Counted from the first letter of the stretch, positions 1 to 8,650 are shown. The stretch is DNA of 64,000 bases from Stenotrophomonas maltophilia (GCA_002364755.1 DEZI01000036.1:46914-110913), one strand, 5' to 3'. The notes: generated from the sequence alone by a model not told the origin. Made by a program: numbers and translations.

Positions 1-262
1 CGGCATGGCCGGGGCGTTTCTGCATCACTTCGATCATCAGCACCAGGTCACCATCGACCGGTGGTCCCTCCCGGCGCTTGGCGAAGGGCTTAGACAACTG
101 GCCCAGCTCGGCGGCGCCCTGCGCACCACGTGGACGCCTGCCGGGCACGACCACGTCGCGTCCAAACAGCTCCTGCTGGACGAGCATCACCAGATCCGCG
201 CAGTCGAAATCGTTAACGCTGTATGGCAGGCCGACGAAGCGCTCAACGTCGGCCAGCCTCAT
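1..262 (-). CDS. NlpC/P60-like phage tail assembly protein (gpK position), truncated by window edge
   Basis: The first 87 residues are present, starting MRLADVERFVGLPY. The segment FDCADLVMLVQQELFG resembles the catalytic-cysteine region of phage NlpC/P60 cysteine peptidases found in tail tip complexes, such as lambda K. The ATG overlaps the stop of the preceding tail gene as ATGA. In lambda, K follows L, and this gene likewise follows the L-position gene. The catalytic His and polar residue would lie beyond the edge, so activity cannot be judged. The assignment rests on this one motif and on gene order. Confidence 0.7.
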   Translation of the reverse strand, partial: MRLADVERFVGLPYSVNDFDCADLVMLVQQELFGRDVVVPGRRPRGAQGAAELGQLSKPFAKRREGPPVDGDLVLMIEVMQKRPGHA

Positions 263-723
263 GTGAAGATGCCAGGCAGAGTGAACTGGTTGGCCCTGAG
301 CTTCACCGCCTGCTGGCGCATGATGTAGTCGACGCCGCACTGCGCCGACGCGGTTGCACCAGTGATCGTCACGCTGCTCACCGGCAAGAAATAGTCACGT
401 TCGATCGTGTTGGGATCTGCCCGATCGGAGACCATCAGCCTGGCCATCAGCACCTCGTTGGGACCGATGGATTCTAGGTCTTCGGAGATGCCACGGCCGA
501 CGTTGTCCACCACCAGCTGGGCGCGCGGCGTCTGACCCTTGGTGTCGTTCGGCAGCTTGAAGTCGAACGGGGCGCCCAGATAGACGATGCCCTTGCTGGT
601 CCAGTCCTGAGTGTCGTTGACGATGCGGAGCGGGTTCGGGAAGGACGGCGCTGAGATCTCGAGGAACAGCAGGATGCCGGTTGTATCGGTGACCCGCTGG
701 CGGCGCTCAGTGAAGGTCGTCAT
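259..723 (-). CDS. DUF1833-like minor tail protein (gpL position)
   Basis: This 154-residue protein begins MTTFTERRQRVTDTTG and ends in VKLRANQFTLPGIFT. It looks like the DUF1833 family of phage tail proteins, small beta-rich proteins encoded between the tape measure and the NlpC/P60 gene. Its ATG overlaps the preceding stop (ATGA) and its stop overlaps the next start, so translation is coupled. Position suggests a tail-tip role equivalent to lambda L. No enzyme motif is visible. The family call is from recognition rather than a search. Confidence 0.65.
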   Translation of the reverse strand: MTTFTERRQRVTDTTGILLFLEISAPSFPNPLRIVNDTQDWTSKGIVYLGAPFDFKLPNDTKGQTPRAQLVVDNVGRGISEDLESIGPNEVLMARLMVSDRADPNTIERDYFLPVSSVTITGATASAQCGVDYIMRQQAVKLRANQFTLPGIFT

Positions 724-1076
724 CGCAAGTACTCCACAACCGCATCCATCCGATAGTCACCCGGCATCTTCTCGTCGGGCATCAGGTCACCCAGCCCGCC
801 GTTCTCAAACCTAGCCGTGATCTGCTTGCCGGTGAACGGGTGGACCATCGTGAACCAGCCAATGCGCTTGATCTCGCCCATGTACCAGCTGTCAAACGCT
901 TCCCAATCGGCGATGCTGCTGAAATACAGCACCATGGCCTGCTTCACGAGCACCTGTGTGTTGAGCAGGCGCTGCTTGGGCACGCCGCGCTCCATCTCCG
1001 TCCTCAACACAGATGGATCGAAGGAGCGCTTCTGCCCGTCGAACATCACGCGGGCCACGTTCGGTAGGGAAGCCAT
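720..1076 (-). CDS. Small phage tail protein (gpM position)
   Basis: This 118-residue protein lies directly downstream of the tape measure gene, where lambda encodes minor tail protein M. It is rich in aromatic residues (for example DWEAFDSWYMGEIKRIGW and FTMVHPFTGK), as expected of a beta-structured tail component. It has no signal peptide or catalytic motif. Its start overlaps the tape-measure stop as TGATG. Sequence similarity to gpM itself is not evident to me, so the role is assigned by position. Confidence 0.6.
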   Translation of the reverse strand: MASLPNVARVMFDGQKRSFDPSVLRTEMERGVPKQRLLNTQVLVKQAMVLYFSSIADWEAFDSWYMGEIKRIGWFTMVHPFTGKQITARFENGGLGDLMPDEKMPGDYRMDAVVEYLR

Positions 1077-3853
1077 CAGACACTATCCTTCAGGCCGAAC
1101 CGGCCTTTCAAACCTGAGTAGGTTGCGCCCGCACCACCGGCCACCTGACCGCCGATGTACCGGTCCACCTGGCCCAGCAGCACATCGATGTCGAAGCCGC
1201 CCTGCCCGTTCTGGCTGGCAGAAGCGGTGGTTCCTTCAGGTGCGTTCAACACCCGGACATTGATGGAGCCGCCTGCGAACCCCGCAGGTTTACCGCCACC
1301 GACCGGTCCACCGTCCGCGTAGCCACGCAGCCCCTGGCGCATCGCCTCTACGATGCCAACGCCACCGGCCCGGGCAACGTCGGCCTGAGACCAGACGACC
1401 TCGCCCTTGTGCACGACGCCTGCAGGTTCGTTCACCCCGCCTTGGCCGGTGTATCCGCCAGCGGAGTACCCGCCACCCGTGCGGAAGTTGTTGAGGTTGT
1501 TGCCGAATCCCCCGACCGAACCAGCGCCTGTGCCATTCCCGGTGTATGCGCCGGCGCCGCCGCCCCAGATGCTGGATATGGCATTGGCGATGCCCACTGC
1601 AGCTTGCTTGGCGGCGATTCGAGCCAGATCAGCCAGCACCGACCTCGTGAGGTCGGAGAAGCTCAGCTTTCCCGTGGTGGTGAACTTCACCCAGGCGTCT
1701 TCGAACCCCCCGACCACCGTTTCCACTACCCCGCCCATCTGCTTGGCGTAGTTGCTGGCCTCCTGCTGGTAGTTCGCCCACGCCGCGCTGGCCCCGGCCA
1801 GCCAGTTACCCTCGGCTTGGCGCAGTTCCTCGTAACCGTCCTTGATCAGCTGCAGGCGGTCGAGGGTCTTGGCGTGCAGCAGCAGCTTCTCTGCACCGAA
1901 CGTTGCGTCATCGATCTGGTCCGCGTTCCGCTGAAGGCTCAGTTCCCGCAGCTTCTCAGCTTCGTCGTTCAGAGCATCGTTGATGCGCTGCTGGATCTCG
2001 TACTGACGATCCCCCATACCGACACGTTCAACCTGCGTCGCCAGCTGGCGCTGCAGTGCAGCATTACTCGCATCAAGAGCACTTTCGTAAGCCTCCAGCG
2101 CATTGGAACGTGCCTTGGCCGATTTTTCTTCCTCTTTGGTCAGGAGATCCAGCGCCGACGCCCCCTCGATACGCAATTTCGCAAGTCGTGCTTCCAGCTC
2201 ACCCAACTGACGATTGACGATGATCGATTCTTTCCCGCTGACGGACTGCCCTTTGAGATAGTCGATCTGCTGCTGCACCGACTTTGCCTGAGCATCTGTC
2301 CCCTGCTGGATCAGCACGCGCATGCGGCTGTAGTACTCACCCGCTGTAATCTCACGCGCCGAGAATTGAGCACGCAGCAGCTGCGTGCTGGCGGTGATCT
2401 GGGCCTGTTCTGCCACCAGGTCATCCCTGTAGCCCTGCAGGTCAGCACCGCGAGCCGCTGAGCCGTTACCTGCCTTGGGCTTTTCCTTGTACTTTTTCTC
2501 GATAGCGGCGACAGCTGCAGCGCGCCGTTCTTCGATCTTCCTAACTTCCTCGACCAGGCCTGCCGCCTGCGCCCTCCGACGGGCAACCTCAGCCTCCCCG
2601 TTGATGCGCCCGACCTCTTCGCGCTTCTTTTCTTCCTTGCTGGCTTGGGCGGCGATGATGGTATCCATCTCAGCAACGAAGTCGGTCGAGGCAGCTTGCG
2701 ATGCCTTTACCTCGGCATCCTTCCGTTCCTTGATCAGGTCTGCAGCCAGCGCCTTGATCTTGTCAGAGCGATCCTTGATGGACTGCTGCATCGCCGCCAA
2801 TGCGACCGGATTCCTTGCCAGCGGCAGACCCCTCTGGTCCCCGGAGGCAAGTGCGTTCAGCTTCGCCAGTTCGCGTTGATTCTCCGAAAGCAGGTGCTGC
2901 ATCTGCGCCGCTGCCGGCCCCAGGCCAACACTCGCCTGCATGGCGGACCAAGCACGGGTTGCTTCAACCCAGAGATCCTTGAACCCGCTGATCACCGGGT
3001 TCTGGCTGGCACGAACCCTGGCCAACGCCATCACCGTCTCATCGGCCGCGGCACGGGTGATCACCATTGCCGCATCCTGGTTGCGGCCCTGCTCCTGCAA
3101 CGCCTTGACCTGCTCGTACAGAGCCACGGTCATGAAGTTGACCTGTTCGTTGAGCTTCTGTGCCCCCTTGACCGGGTCTTCCGCCAGCTTCGCGTAGAGG
3201 GCGATGGTGTCTTCCAGCGCCTGCCCGCTGACTTCCTTCATGGCCACGGCAGCGTTGGCCACGGCCTGCAGGTTCTGCGCGGCGATCTTCCCGTTGGACC
3301 CCACCGCCTGCGCCGCCTCAGCGCCCGCGCCCACGGACACCTGCAGCGCGTCGCTGGTCTTCTGGGCCATGGTGACCAGCGTCAGCGTGGTCGCGGCCGC
3401 CTCGTTGCGCGACAGGACCAGGGCTCGCGTGTACGCCTCAGCCTGCTTCTCTGCGTCGTACCAGGCAACCACCACAAGGCCGACAGCCGCGGCAGCGACG
3501 GTGTACGGATTGACCATACCCAGCAGCGCCGATGAGACGCCCTTCAAGGCGGGCTCAACGCCCCCGAAGCTGTCCTTGATCTGGCCACCCTGCTGCACCA
3601 GCACCGTGAAGAACGGCATGCCGCCCTGCAGACTGGTAAAGATGTCGGTGAACTGTGCCGGCAGCTGCCGCATCGCCTGCGCGGTCTGGCCGGCAGAGAT
3701 GCCCAGGTCGCTGATGTTGTTCCTTGCCGGCAGCGGCCGGGCGGCCTCTGTACGCACCTCGCGCAGCTGGCGCGTGAGCACGCCCAGGCCCTGCCGGATA
3801 TCGGCAAGATCCGCGCTGATGCGCACGCGCAGGTTTGCTGAGGGGTCAGCCAT
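1076..3853 (-). CDS. Tail length tape measure protein, lambda family (gpH-like)
   Basis: At 925 residues this is the longest gene of the tail module. The N-terminal part contains a typical prophage tape-measure segment (QLPAQFTDIFTSLQGG, followed by a hydrophobic stretch from about 115 to 130). The middle is a long Ala/Glu/Lys-rich coiled coil (about 330-680). The region FTTTGKLSFSDLTRSVLADL near 735-755 matches the lambda-type tape-measure C-terminal domain, followed by a Gly-rich tail. It sets tail length and assists DNA entry. Its ATG overlaps the end of the G-T frameshift extension (ATGGCTGA), exactly the lambda T/H junction arrangement. Confidence 0.93.
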   Translation of the reverse strand: MADPSANLRVRISADLADIRQGLGVLTRQLREVRTEAARPLPARNNISDLGISAGQTAQAMRQLPAQFTDIFTSLQGGMPFFTVLVQQGGQIKDSFGGVEPALKGVSSALLGMVNPYTVAAAAVGLVVVAWYDAEKQAEAYTRALVLSRNEAAATTLTLVTMAQKTSDALQVSVGAGAEAAQAVGSNGKIAAQNLQAVANAAVAMKEVSGQALEDTIALYAKLAEDPVKGAQKLNEQVNFMTVALYEQVKALQEQGRNQDAAMVITRAAADETVMALARVRASQNPVISGFKDLWVEATRAWSAMQASVGLGPAAAQMQHLLSENQRELAKLNALASGDQRGLPLARNPVALAAMQQSIKDRSDKIKALAADLIKERKDAEVKASQAASTDFVAEMDTIIAAQASKEEKKREEVGRINGEAEVARRRAQAAGLVEEVRKIEERRAAAVAAIEKKYKEKPKAGNGSAARGADLQGYRDDLVAEQAQITASTQLLRAQFSAREITAGEYYSRMRVLIQQGTDAQAKSVQQQIDYLKGQSVSGKESIIVNRQLGELEARLAKLRIEGASALDLLTKEEEKSAKARSNALEAYESALDASNAALQRQLATQVERVGMGDRQYEIQQRINDALNDEAEKLRELSLQRNADQIDDATFGAEKLLLHAKTLDRLQLIKDGYEELRQAEGNWLAGASAAWANYQQEASNYAKQMGGVVETVVGGFEDAWVKFTTTGKLSFSDLTRSVLADLARIAAKQAAVGIANAISSIWGGGAGAYTGNGTGAGSVGGFGNNLNNFRTGGGYSAGGYTGQGGVNEPAGVVHKGEVVWSQADVARAGGVGIVEAMRQGLRGYADGGPVGGGKPAGFAGGSINVRVLNAPEGTTASASQNGQGGFDIDVLLGQVDRYIGGQVAGGAGATYSGLKGRFGLKDSV

Positions 3854-4492
3854 CGGACTGTTTTCCTTGGTTCTGCTGGTGCTGGGCCTGGCCGCTCAGG
3901 GCGGCAAGGTACTTCTGCCAATCGCCTGGCTCTGCCCCCATGGCCATGCGGGTGGCCACGGCAAACTGGGCGACGCGATCGCAGTCATCGCGCGCCGCTG
4001 CTGCGGTGAACCCGCGCAGCTGCGCCAGGGTGTACGAAAGGACCTCCGGCAGCCGATGGCCGCGCGCGATCAGGAACTGGACGACGTCGCCGAGTTCGGG
4101 CTCTCTTCCGCCGGCGGCTTGGCCTGCAGCAGCAGGCGCCGCAGGCGATGGGCGAAAAAATCGCGGTTGAGCCCGACGACTGCCTCGAGCAGATCAGCAA
4201 CCTCGTCCAAGGTGCCACCGGCGATCCATTCGGCTTCCCGGCCGATGGCTACGGCCAAGGCCTCGGCAATGACCTCGCTGTCCTGCTCGAGCATGTCGAG
4301 CAGGATGGCGCCGGCGGCGGCGGCCGGTGCGCCTTCGACCGCGCCGGCCATCATCGCCACCCGGCCGATGATGGTTCGGCTGGCGGTGATGAAGGGCCCA
4401 ATCTGCTGCAGGCGGAGAGGGGTTACCTCCACCTGCTCGCCGCGGAACGGCACTGTGCGTGCCGGGGGGATGATCACGTCCAGATCCGACAC
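3846..4492 (-). CDS. Tail assembly chaperone G-T fusion made by -1 programmed frameshift
   Basis: Reading starts at the gpG ATG (4492), shifts -1 at a T-TTT-TTC heptamer (4160 to 4154) and continues in an open frame to a TGA at 3848-3846, giving about 215 residues. The extension frame encodes a protein-like sequence (DVVQFLIARGHRLPEVLSY, then ARDDCDRVAQFAVATRMAMG) and would otherwise have no start codon. In lambda-like phages the low-abundance G-T fusion coats the tape measure during tail assembly. Order, the overlap with the tape-measure start and the slippery site all fit. The shift itself is inferred. Confidence 0.82.
4070..4492 (-). CDS. Tail assembly chaperone, unshifted form (gpG-like)
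   Basis: This 140-residue product ends in a low-complexity tail (PNSATSSSS) produced after the slippery site, typical of the unshifted member of a G/G-T pair. It starts MSDLDVIIPPARTVPF and contains a helical Ala-rich middle (MAGAVEGAPAAAAGAILLDM). It sits between the tail tube and tape-measure genes, as lambda G does. Its role is to chaperone tape measure and tube subunits during tail polymerisation. It is absent from mature virions in characterised relatives. Confidence 0.82.
   Translation of the reverse strand: MSDLDVIIPPARTVPFRGEQVEVTPLRLQQIGPFITASRTIIGRVAMMAGAVEGAPAAAAGAILLDMLEQDSEVIAEALAVAIGREAEWIAGGTLDEVADLLEAVVGLNRDFFAHRLRRLLLQAKPPAEESPNSATSSSS
4121..4160 (-). promoter_or_regulatory. 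-1 programmed ribosomal frameshift signal (slippery heptamer plus possible stem-loop)
   Basis: The minus strand reads GAT TTT TTC in the gpG frame, so the heptamer T-TTT-TTC (4160-4154) fits the X-XXY-YYZ pattern with zero-frame codons TTT and TTC. Thirteen bases downstream (4140-4121) a near-palindromic segment can fold as a short GC-rich hairpin (CCTGC / GCAGG core) that could act as a stimulator. The -1 frame from here stays open to the tape-measure start. Efficiency cannot be judged from sequence. Confidence 0.78.
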
Positions 4493-4495
4493 GGG

Positions 4496-5251
4496 TTACT
4501 TCTCCTGCTGCCAGTAGAAGTACGCGGACTTATCCGAGCCGGTGGCCTTGGACGCGTCCTTCAGCAGCGCACCAGGCACGCTGCCCGCGCCGAACTCATT
4601 GCCGATCAGGCCCATGCTCTCGATCACGCCGCCGGTCACCTTGTGCGCCACCAAGCGCACCATCTTGCCGCCACGGGCTTCGTTAGCGCCGTAGAACTGC
4701 ATCTCGTAGAACTTCTGCGAGGTGACAGCCGCCTCCACGTGGCCCAGGTCAGCGTTCTTGTACGTGACCTTGACGTTGGGGGTGCCCGCCGCAGACGGCG
4801 CCGCAATGGCTGAGCCTGCGGGAATGAACAGCATGCCGCGCTCGAAACGGTAGTCCTTGCCGGCCTCGTAGGCCGTGCTGCCGGATACCGGCTTCACAGC
4901 AGTCACCTCCGAAGCCAGGCGCGACAGCGGTGCAAAGCTGCCCGGCACCGCCACGACCGGCTCGTCGGCGACGGTGCCGGCAGCGATGCTGCTGGCTTTG
5001 CCGCGCGTTGCCCGGGCGAAGTTGGCCGCGTTGAAGTCGTGGAAGGTGTAGTTGAGGTTGTAGCCGGTCACGCGATCGACGCGATTTGCCGTGCCGCCGC
5101 CGGGGTTCTGGTTGTCAGCCAGCTCAATCGTGTTGGTCTGCGGTGCAATGGCGAACGCGGAAACGTTGCCGACCTCCTCGAAGGGATCGTTGGTGTTCCA
5201 CTCGCGGATCAGCACGATGCCGCTGCCCAGGTAGCTGTAATCTTCGGCCAT
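4496..5251 (-). CDS. Major tail tube protein (gpV-like)
   Basis: This 251-residue protein starts MAEDYSYLGSGIVLIREW and has the beta-rich, Gly/Ala/Asn-rich composition of siphovirus tail tube subunits (NPGGGTANRVDRVTGYNLNY, then KVTYKNADLGHVEA). It is encoded just before the G/G-T chaperone pair, the position of lambda V. It would polymerise as rings around the tape measure. No C-terminal Ig-like domain is obvious, although the protein has the length of V. No catalytic motifs are expected or seen. Confidence 0.83.
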   Translation of the reverse strand: MAEDYSYLGSGIVLIREWNTNDPFEEVGNVSAFAIAPQTNTIELADNQNPGGGTANRVDRVTGYNLNYTFHDFNAANFARATRGKASSIAAGTVADEPVVAVPGSFAPLSRLASEVTAVKPVSGSTAYEAGKDYRFERGMLFIPAGSAIAAPSAAGTPNVKVTYKNADLGHVEAAVTSQKFYEMQFYGANEARGGKMVRLVAHKVTGGVIESMGLIGNEFGAGSVPGALLKDASKATGSDKSAYFYWQQEK

Positions 5252-5288
5252 GGTGGCTCTCCAGTTTGGGTTGCCGCTGCGCGGCGGG

Positions 5289-5744
5289 TTATTTCTTGGG
5301 GATGTGGGTCTGGTAGGTGAGCAGTGCTCCCACCCAGCCGGCGCTGGCTTTCTCCGGCAGCAGCGGCTCCATGCCGACGTACACCGGCACTTGGATACCG
5401 TCAGGGAAGTTGCGGGCCACCTCGCGGCTGTCCATGGCCGCCTCGATGTCGGTCACCAGATCGTCCAGCGCCTTCTGGTATGCCTCCGTATCGGAAGGCA
5501 CCTTGGCGATGACACTGACCGTGGTCAGGCGGTGCGTGTTGACCTTCGACGGGCTCTCCGCCCGCTGCTGCTTCTCGATCACGGCCGTTAGCACGGTCTG
5601 GGCGTCCTGGTCGCCCGGCGCGGGCTCCAGCGTCCAGCCCGCGCCGGCGTTGGTCAGATAGCCGTTGTCCGTGCTGATCAGCTGCAGCGTCGTGCCCATG
5701 GCCAGCAGCAGCTGCTTCCGTGGGCTGGGGGCGCGATCAGACAT
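5289..5744 (-). CDS. Probable tail terminator (gpU position)
   Basis: This 151-residue protein precedes the tail tube gene, where lambda encodes tail terminator U. It contains a long central helix-like segment (DTEAYQKALDDLVTDIEAAM) and a beta-rich C-terminus ending THIPKK, in line with the small alpha/beta terminator fold that caps the tail tube. The start overlaps the end of the preceding gene by 8 bases. The function comes from gene order; I do not recognise a strong family signature. Confidence 0.6.
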   Translation of the reverse strand: MSDRAPSPRKQLLLAMGTTLQLISTDNGYLTNAGAGWTLEPAPGDQDAQTVLTAVIEKQQRAESPSKVNTHRLTTVSVIAKVPSDTEAYQKALDDLVTDIEAAMDSREVARNFPDGIQVPVYVGMEPLLPEKASAGWVGALLTYQTHIPKK

Positions 5745-6069
5745 TGGCCACCTCCCACACCGCTGTCGATTCGTCGCCGCGGATCTTCTGCACCAGCTTC
5801 AGCTGCCGGCCGGTGTCGTCGATGCGCACCACGGCGCCAGCTCTTGCGGTGATCTCGGCCAGCTGCAGCGTGACCCGGATGATGTTGGTGGCAACAGGTG
5901 CCACGTCATCCGGTGTGAACTGCTCGACTGTCTCGTCCAGCAGTACCGTGCACGGCACCTCGTCCGTGCTGGCCGAATCCTTGTAGTGGGCAGCATCGGC
6001 GACGCCGGCTGCACGGAAGGCACCGAACGCAGCTGCGTCGAAGGCCTGCATGAAAGCTCTCTGGTTCAA
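5737..6069 (-). CDS. Probable head-tail joining protein (FII-like)
   Basis: This 110-residue protein starts MNQRAFMQAFDAAAFGAF. It has a beta-rich composition (VPCTVLLDETVEQFTPDD, then GAVVRIDDTGRQLKLVQKI) and resembles small head-tail connectors of the lambda FII / gpATP-type group encoded between capsid and tail genes. Here it lies after the Z-like gene rather than before it as in lambda. It overlaps both neighbours by a few bases, so it is translationally coupled. The role is inferred from size, composition and position. Confidence 0.55.
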   Translation of the reverse strand: MNQRAFMQAFDAAAFGAFRAAGVADAAHYKDSASTDEVPCTVLLDETVEQFTPDDVAPVATNIIRVTLQLAEITARAGAVVRIDDTGRQLKLVQKIRGDESTAVWEVANV

Positions 6070-6824
6070 GGCAGCGGCCTCGCGGTTTCCATGGCCTTCT
6101 CCAGCTCGCGCTTCAGGAAGAACGGCATCAGCCGCTTCCAGGTGTCCTCGGCCATGCCGAAGATGTCGTAGCGCGGCGTGTAGGCGGCCGTGGTGGTGAA
6201 GATGAAGATGGATCGGACACCGGATCCGCGTCCGATCCGCTCGTAGATGCCCGGACGCAGCACGCCGCGGCGCTTGGTGATGACGAAATACTCGCCATCA
6301 CGGTTGTTGCGTTTGCCCCGCCGCCGCTTCCGGCTGACGCTGGTCTCGTTCTGGTAGCCGTCCCGCTGGGCGCCCAGCTGGGACAGGATCTTGGTCACCT
6401 GGCCGGCCGGCACGTTGCCGAACTGGTTCGCCTGGGCGCCGCGCCCCATCACCGCAAACTGCGTCGGCGACAGCAGACCTCGGCTCTGCAGCAGCCGCTC
6501 GAAGCCCTTCCGGCGACGCTGACCGCCATCCACCTCGGCCAACAGATACTTGGCCGGCGGCGTGCCCTTGAATGCCTCGTCGCGGATGAAGATCTCAGCG
6601 TACGGCTGGGCCTTTGTGGCCTTGCGGTACATTGCCGCGTTGACCGTGAGCGGCGTCGGGCGGTCGAACACCTTGGGTGCCTGGCGCTTCCAGCGCTCGC
6701 GGATCTCGAAGGCCACCTTGTTGGCGGCCTGGGACGCGGCGAAGGGAAGCTGTGACTGCTCCAGCTCGGTCAGCTGCCGCCCGAGCGCGTTGTCGGGGTC
6801 GACCCCGATCCTGATCTGGGCCAT
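6066..6824 (-). CDS. Minor tail / tail completion protein (gpZ-like)
   Basis: I use the ATG at 6824 (MAQIRIGVDPDNALGR, 252 residues) because AGGAGG sits four bases upstream; the longer frame from 6848 lacks such a site. The protein is basic, with RKRRRGKRNNRDG near residue 165, and contains NKVAFEIRERWKRQAP, a pattern seen in phage minor tail proteins of the lambda Z / HK97 gp10-like class. It follows the major capsid gene and would take part in tail completion or head-tail joining. Its stop overlaps the next start as ATGA. Confidence 0.65.
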   Translation of the reverse strand: MAQIRIGVDPDNALGRQLTELEQSQLPFAASQAANKVAFEIRERWKRQAPKVFDRPTPLTVNAAMYRKATKAQPYAEIFIRDEAFKGTPPAKYLLAEVDGGQRRRKGFERLLQSRGLLSPTQFAVMGRGAQANQFGNVPAGQVTKILSQLGAQRDGYQNETSVSRKRRRGKRNNRDGEYFVITKRRGVLRPGIYERIGRGSGVRSIFIFTTTAAYTPRYDIFGMAEDTWKRLMPFFLKRELEKAMETARPLP

Positions 6825-6869
6825 ACAACCTCCTGCCCGGCCCGCCAAAGCGGGCCAGGCACTGCTGGC

Positions 6870-7871
6870 TTACTCCGCGCCGGCCTTCAGGCGGATCACC
6901 GCATCCGGTCGGGTGTTGATGTTCAGCGGATTGGACTGGCTTTCCAGCTGGATGCCCTTGTCCATGCGCATCTTCGCAGTCTTGGTGTAGTACGGCAGGC
7001 CGATACCGCGCACCGTCTCCAGGTAGTCCGCCGGCGCGAAGCGGGTCAGGAACATATCGGGCACACCCAGCGGGAACGCGATCGCTTCACCGTCGTCCAA
7101 GGCCAAGTCACCGCCGGTGTTGCCCTGCAGCTCTTCGAAGGTGACATCGCCGAACACGAAGCCCTTGCGGACGTCATCGCGCAGCGCGGCACCGTCCTGC
7201 CAGCGCTCGTAGGCCTTCTGCACTTCCGAGTGGTTGGTCAGGGCGTCGAAGAAGCCGGCGCTGCAAAACACATGGACGCCGGTGTAAGGGATGCCGCCCA
7301 GCTTCTCCTCGATCGCGCGCTTGATGGCGATGCACTTGGCGCGGACCTTGGTGGCACCCTTGTTCAGCTCCATGCCGATGACGGACTGTTCGACACCGAA
7401 TTCTTCATAGAAGTCGATGATCACCGAGCCGTCGGCATCGAGCAGCTTGCCCTGCAGCGCGCCCATGCGGTGGTACTCGATGGTGAAGTCCAGGTCGCGC
7501 TTGTGCACCGCCTGCAGCGCGTTGACCACGGCGGCAACGTTGTTGCCTTCCGGGTCGGCCGGGTCATAGACACCCAGCAGCTGGTCAGCCATAACCGTCG
7601 AGTTCTGCGGCAGGTGAGTGGTTTCCAGCAGCTTCACCTTGCCGCGCTCCAGGCCCTTGGGCTGGCCAGGCGCACCACGCGGCACGTTCGGGACCAGCAC
7701 CAGCTTGGTGCCGTTGATACCCACCTTGACGATGGTGGTGCCGACCAGGCCCTGTTCCTGGAACAGGCCCATGTCGGCCAGCCGGGTGGAGATGCGCGGC
7801 AGGTTGTTGATGTGGGCGTTCAGGGCATCGAAGCTCAGCACGCCCAGCGCCAGAAGAATCTGCAGATCCAT
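6870..7871 (-). CDS. Major capsid protein (gpE family)
   Basis: The chosen ATG (7871) gives 333 residues beginning MDLQILLALGVLSFDALNAH; an upstream in-frame ATG at 7925 lacks family-like residues. Features typical of the lambda E capsid family are visible: an N-terminal LNAHINNLPRI segment, KRDLDFTIEYHRMGALQGK, a stretch on domain closure around VHVFCSAGFFDALTNHSEV, and the C-terminal YLETVRGIGLPYYTKTAKM typical of E proteins. It follows the decoration gene, as in lambda. It builds the icosahedral shell with an HK97 fold. Confidence 0.92.
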   Translation of the reverse strand: MDLQILLALGVLSFDALNAHINNLPRISTRLADMGLFQEQGLVGTTIVKVGINGTKLVLVPNVPRGAPGQPKGLERGKVKLLETTHLPQNSTVMADQLLGVYDPADPEGNNVAAVVNALQAVHKRDLDFTIEYHRMGALQGKLLDADGSVIIDFYEEFGVEQSVIGMELNKGATKVRAKCIAIKRAIEEKLGGIPYTGVHVFCSAGFFDALTNHSEVQKAYERWQDGAALRDDVRKGFVFGDVTFEELQGNTGGDLALDDGEAIAFPLGVPDMFLTRFAPADYLETVRGIGLPYYTKTAKMRMDKGIQLESQSNPLNINTRPDAVIRLKAGAE

Positions 7872-7958
7872 GGTGATTTCTCTCTCGGAATGGGATACGA
7901 AAAGGCCCCGCCGAAGCGGGGCCAAGGGTCAACGGGTGGAAGGGGCGATGCTCGGCGG

Positions 7959-8648
7959 TCAGCCGCCGCCGGCGGCGGCGATGGTGATGGTGTCGGTGGT
8001 CGCTTCGTCCAGGTCGGCAGCGGTCACCTTGAGGGTGTAGTCGCCCGCGGCGCTCAGCGTCGCGGCATCCCAGGTGATGACGCCGCCCACGGCGGCCTTC
8101 GCACCGCCGCCAGTCAGGTTGCCGGTGCCGGTGGCCTTGGCCAGGGTGGCACTGACGGTGCTGCCGGTGACCAGAGCGCCGAAGACGTCCTTGACGTGCG
8201 CGACGACCGGGCCCAGCGCTTCGCCTGCAGTGCCGGTCACCGGCACGGACACGAACACCAGGTGATCGGCAGCGTTCGATGCGATCGGCTGCTGCGTCCA
8301 GCGGGTGATGATGCCGGACTCGGCCAGGCTCAGCGCGGCCAGCAGCTTCTGGTCAGCGGTGACGCCATCGGCCCAGACCAGCTTCTCGCCGAACACTTCG
8401 GCATCGCGAGCGATCGCCGCGCCCTTGACGGCCAGCGCTGCGGAATCGGTGCCGGTGTCGATCGGGCCATACAGCACCTTCACCGCATCGGTACCGTTGG
8501 CAGCGACGGTGTTGTCTGCCTTGAGCAGGGTGCCGGCGGACAGCATGCCCTGCCCGGCCGGCAGACGAATCAGTTCGCGGCTGCGCTCGCCGCCCGCTTC
8601 GGACAGGAGGAATTCGCCGGTACGGGTGCCGGCCAGGGAGATTTCCAT
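7959..8648 (-). CDS. Head decoration protein D with C-terminal Ig-like extension
   Basis: The first roughly 125 residues resemble lambda gpD-type decoration proteins (RSRELIRLPAGQGMLSAGTL, ALAVKGAAIARDAEVFGE). Residues from about 135 to 225 form a separate beta-rich segment (DVFGALVTGSTVSATLAKAT, ITWDAATLSAAGDYTLKVTA) that looks like a bacterial Ig-like domain and is absent from lambda D, which is about 110 residues. The decoration protein binds threefold positions and stabilises the expanded capsid. The extra domain would project outward. It lies between the protease/scaffold gene and the capsid gene. Confidence 0.85.
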   Translation of the reverse strand: MEISLAGTRTGEFLLSEAGGERSRELIRLPAGQGMLSAGTLLKADNTVAANGTDAVKVLYGPIDTGTDSAALAVKGAAIARDAEVFGEKLVWADGVTADQKLLAALSLAESGIITRWTQQPIASNAADHLVFVSVPVTGTAGEALGPVVAHVKDVFGALVTGSTVSATLAKATGTGNLTGGGAKAAVGGVITWDAATLSAAGDYTLKVTAADLDEATTDTITIAAAGGG

Positions 8649-8650
8649 CG

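Noticed and set aside
3846..4070. A separate gene between the tape measure and gpG
   Set aside because: The frame has no suitable start or ribosome site and is explained better as the -1 extension of gpG.
817..4813. Several long rightward frames opposite the tape measure and tail genes (up to 437 codons)
   Set aside because: They mirror high-GC minus-strand genes, are rich in Arg, His, Ala and Ser, and lack ribosome sites or recognisable domains.
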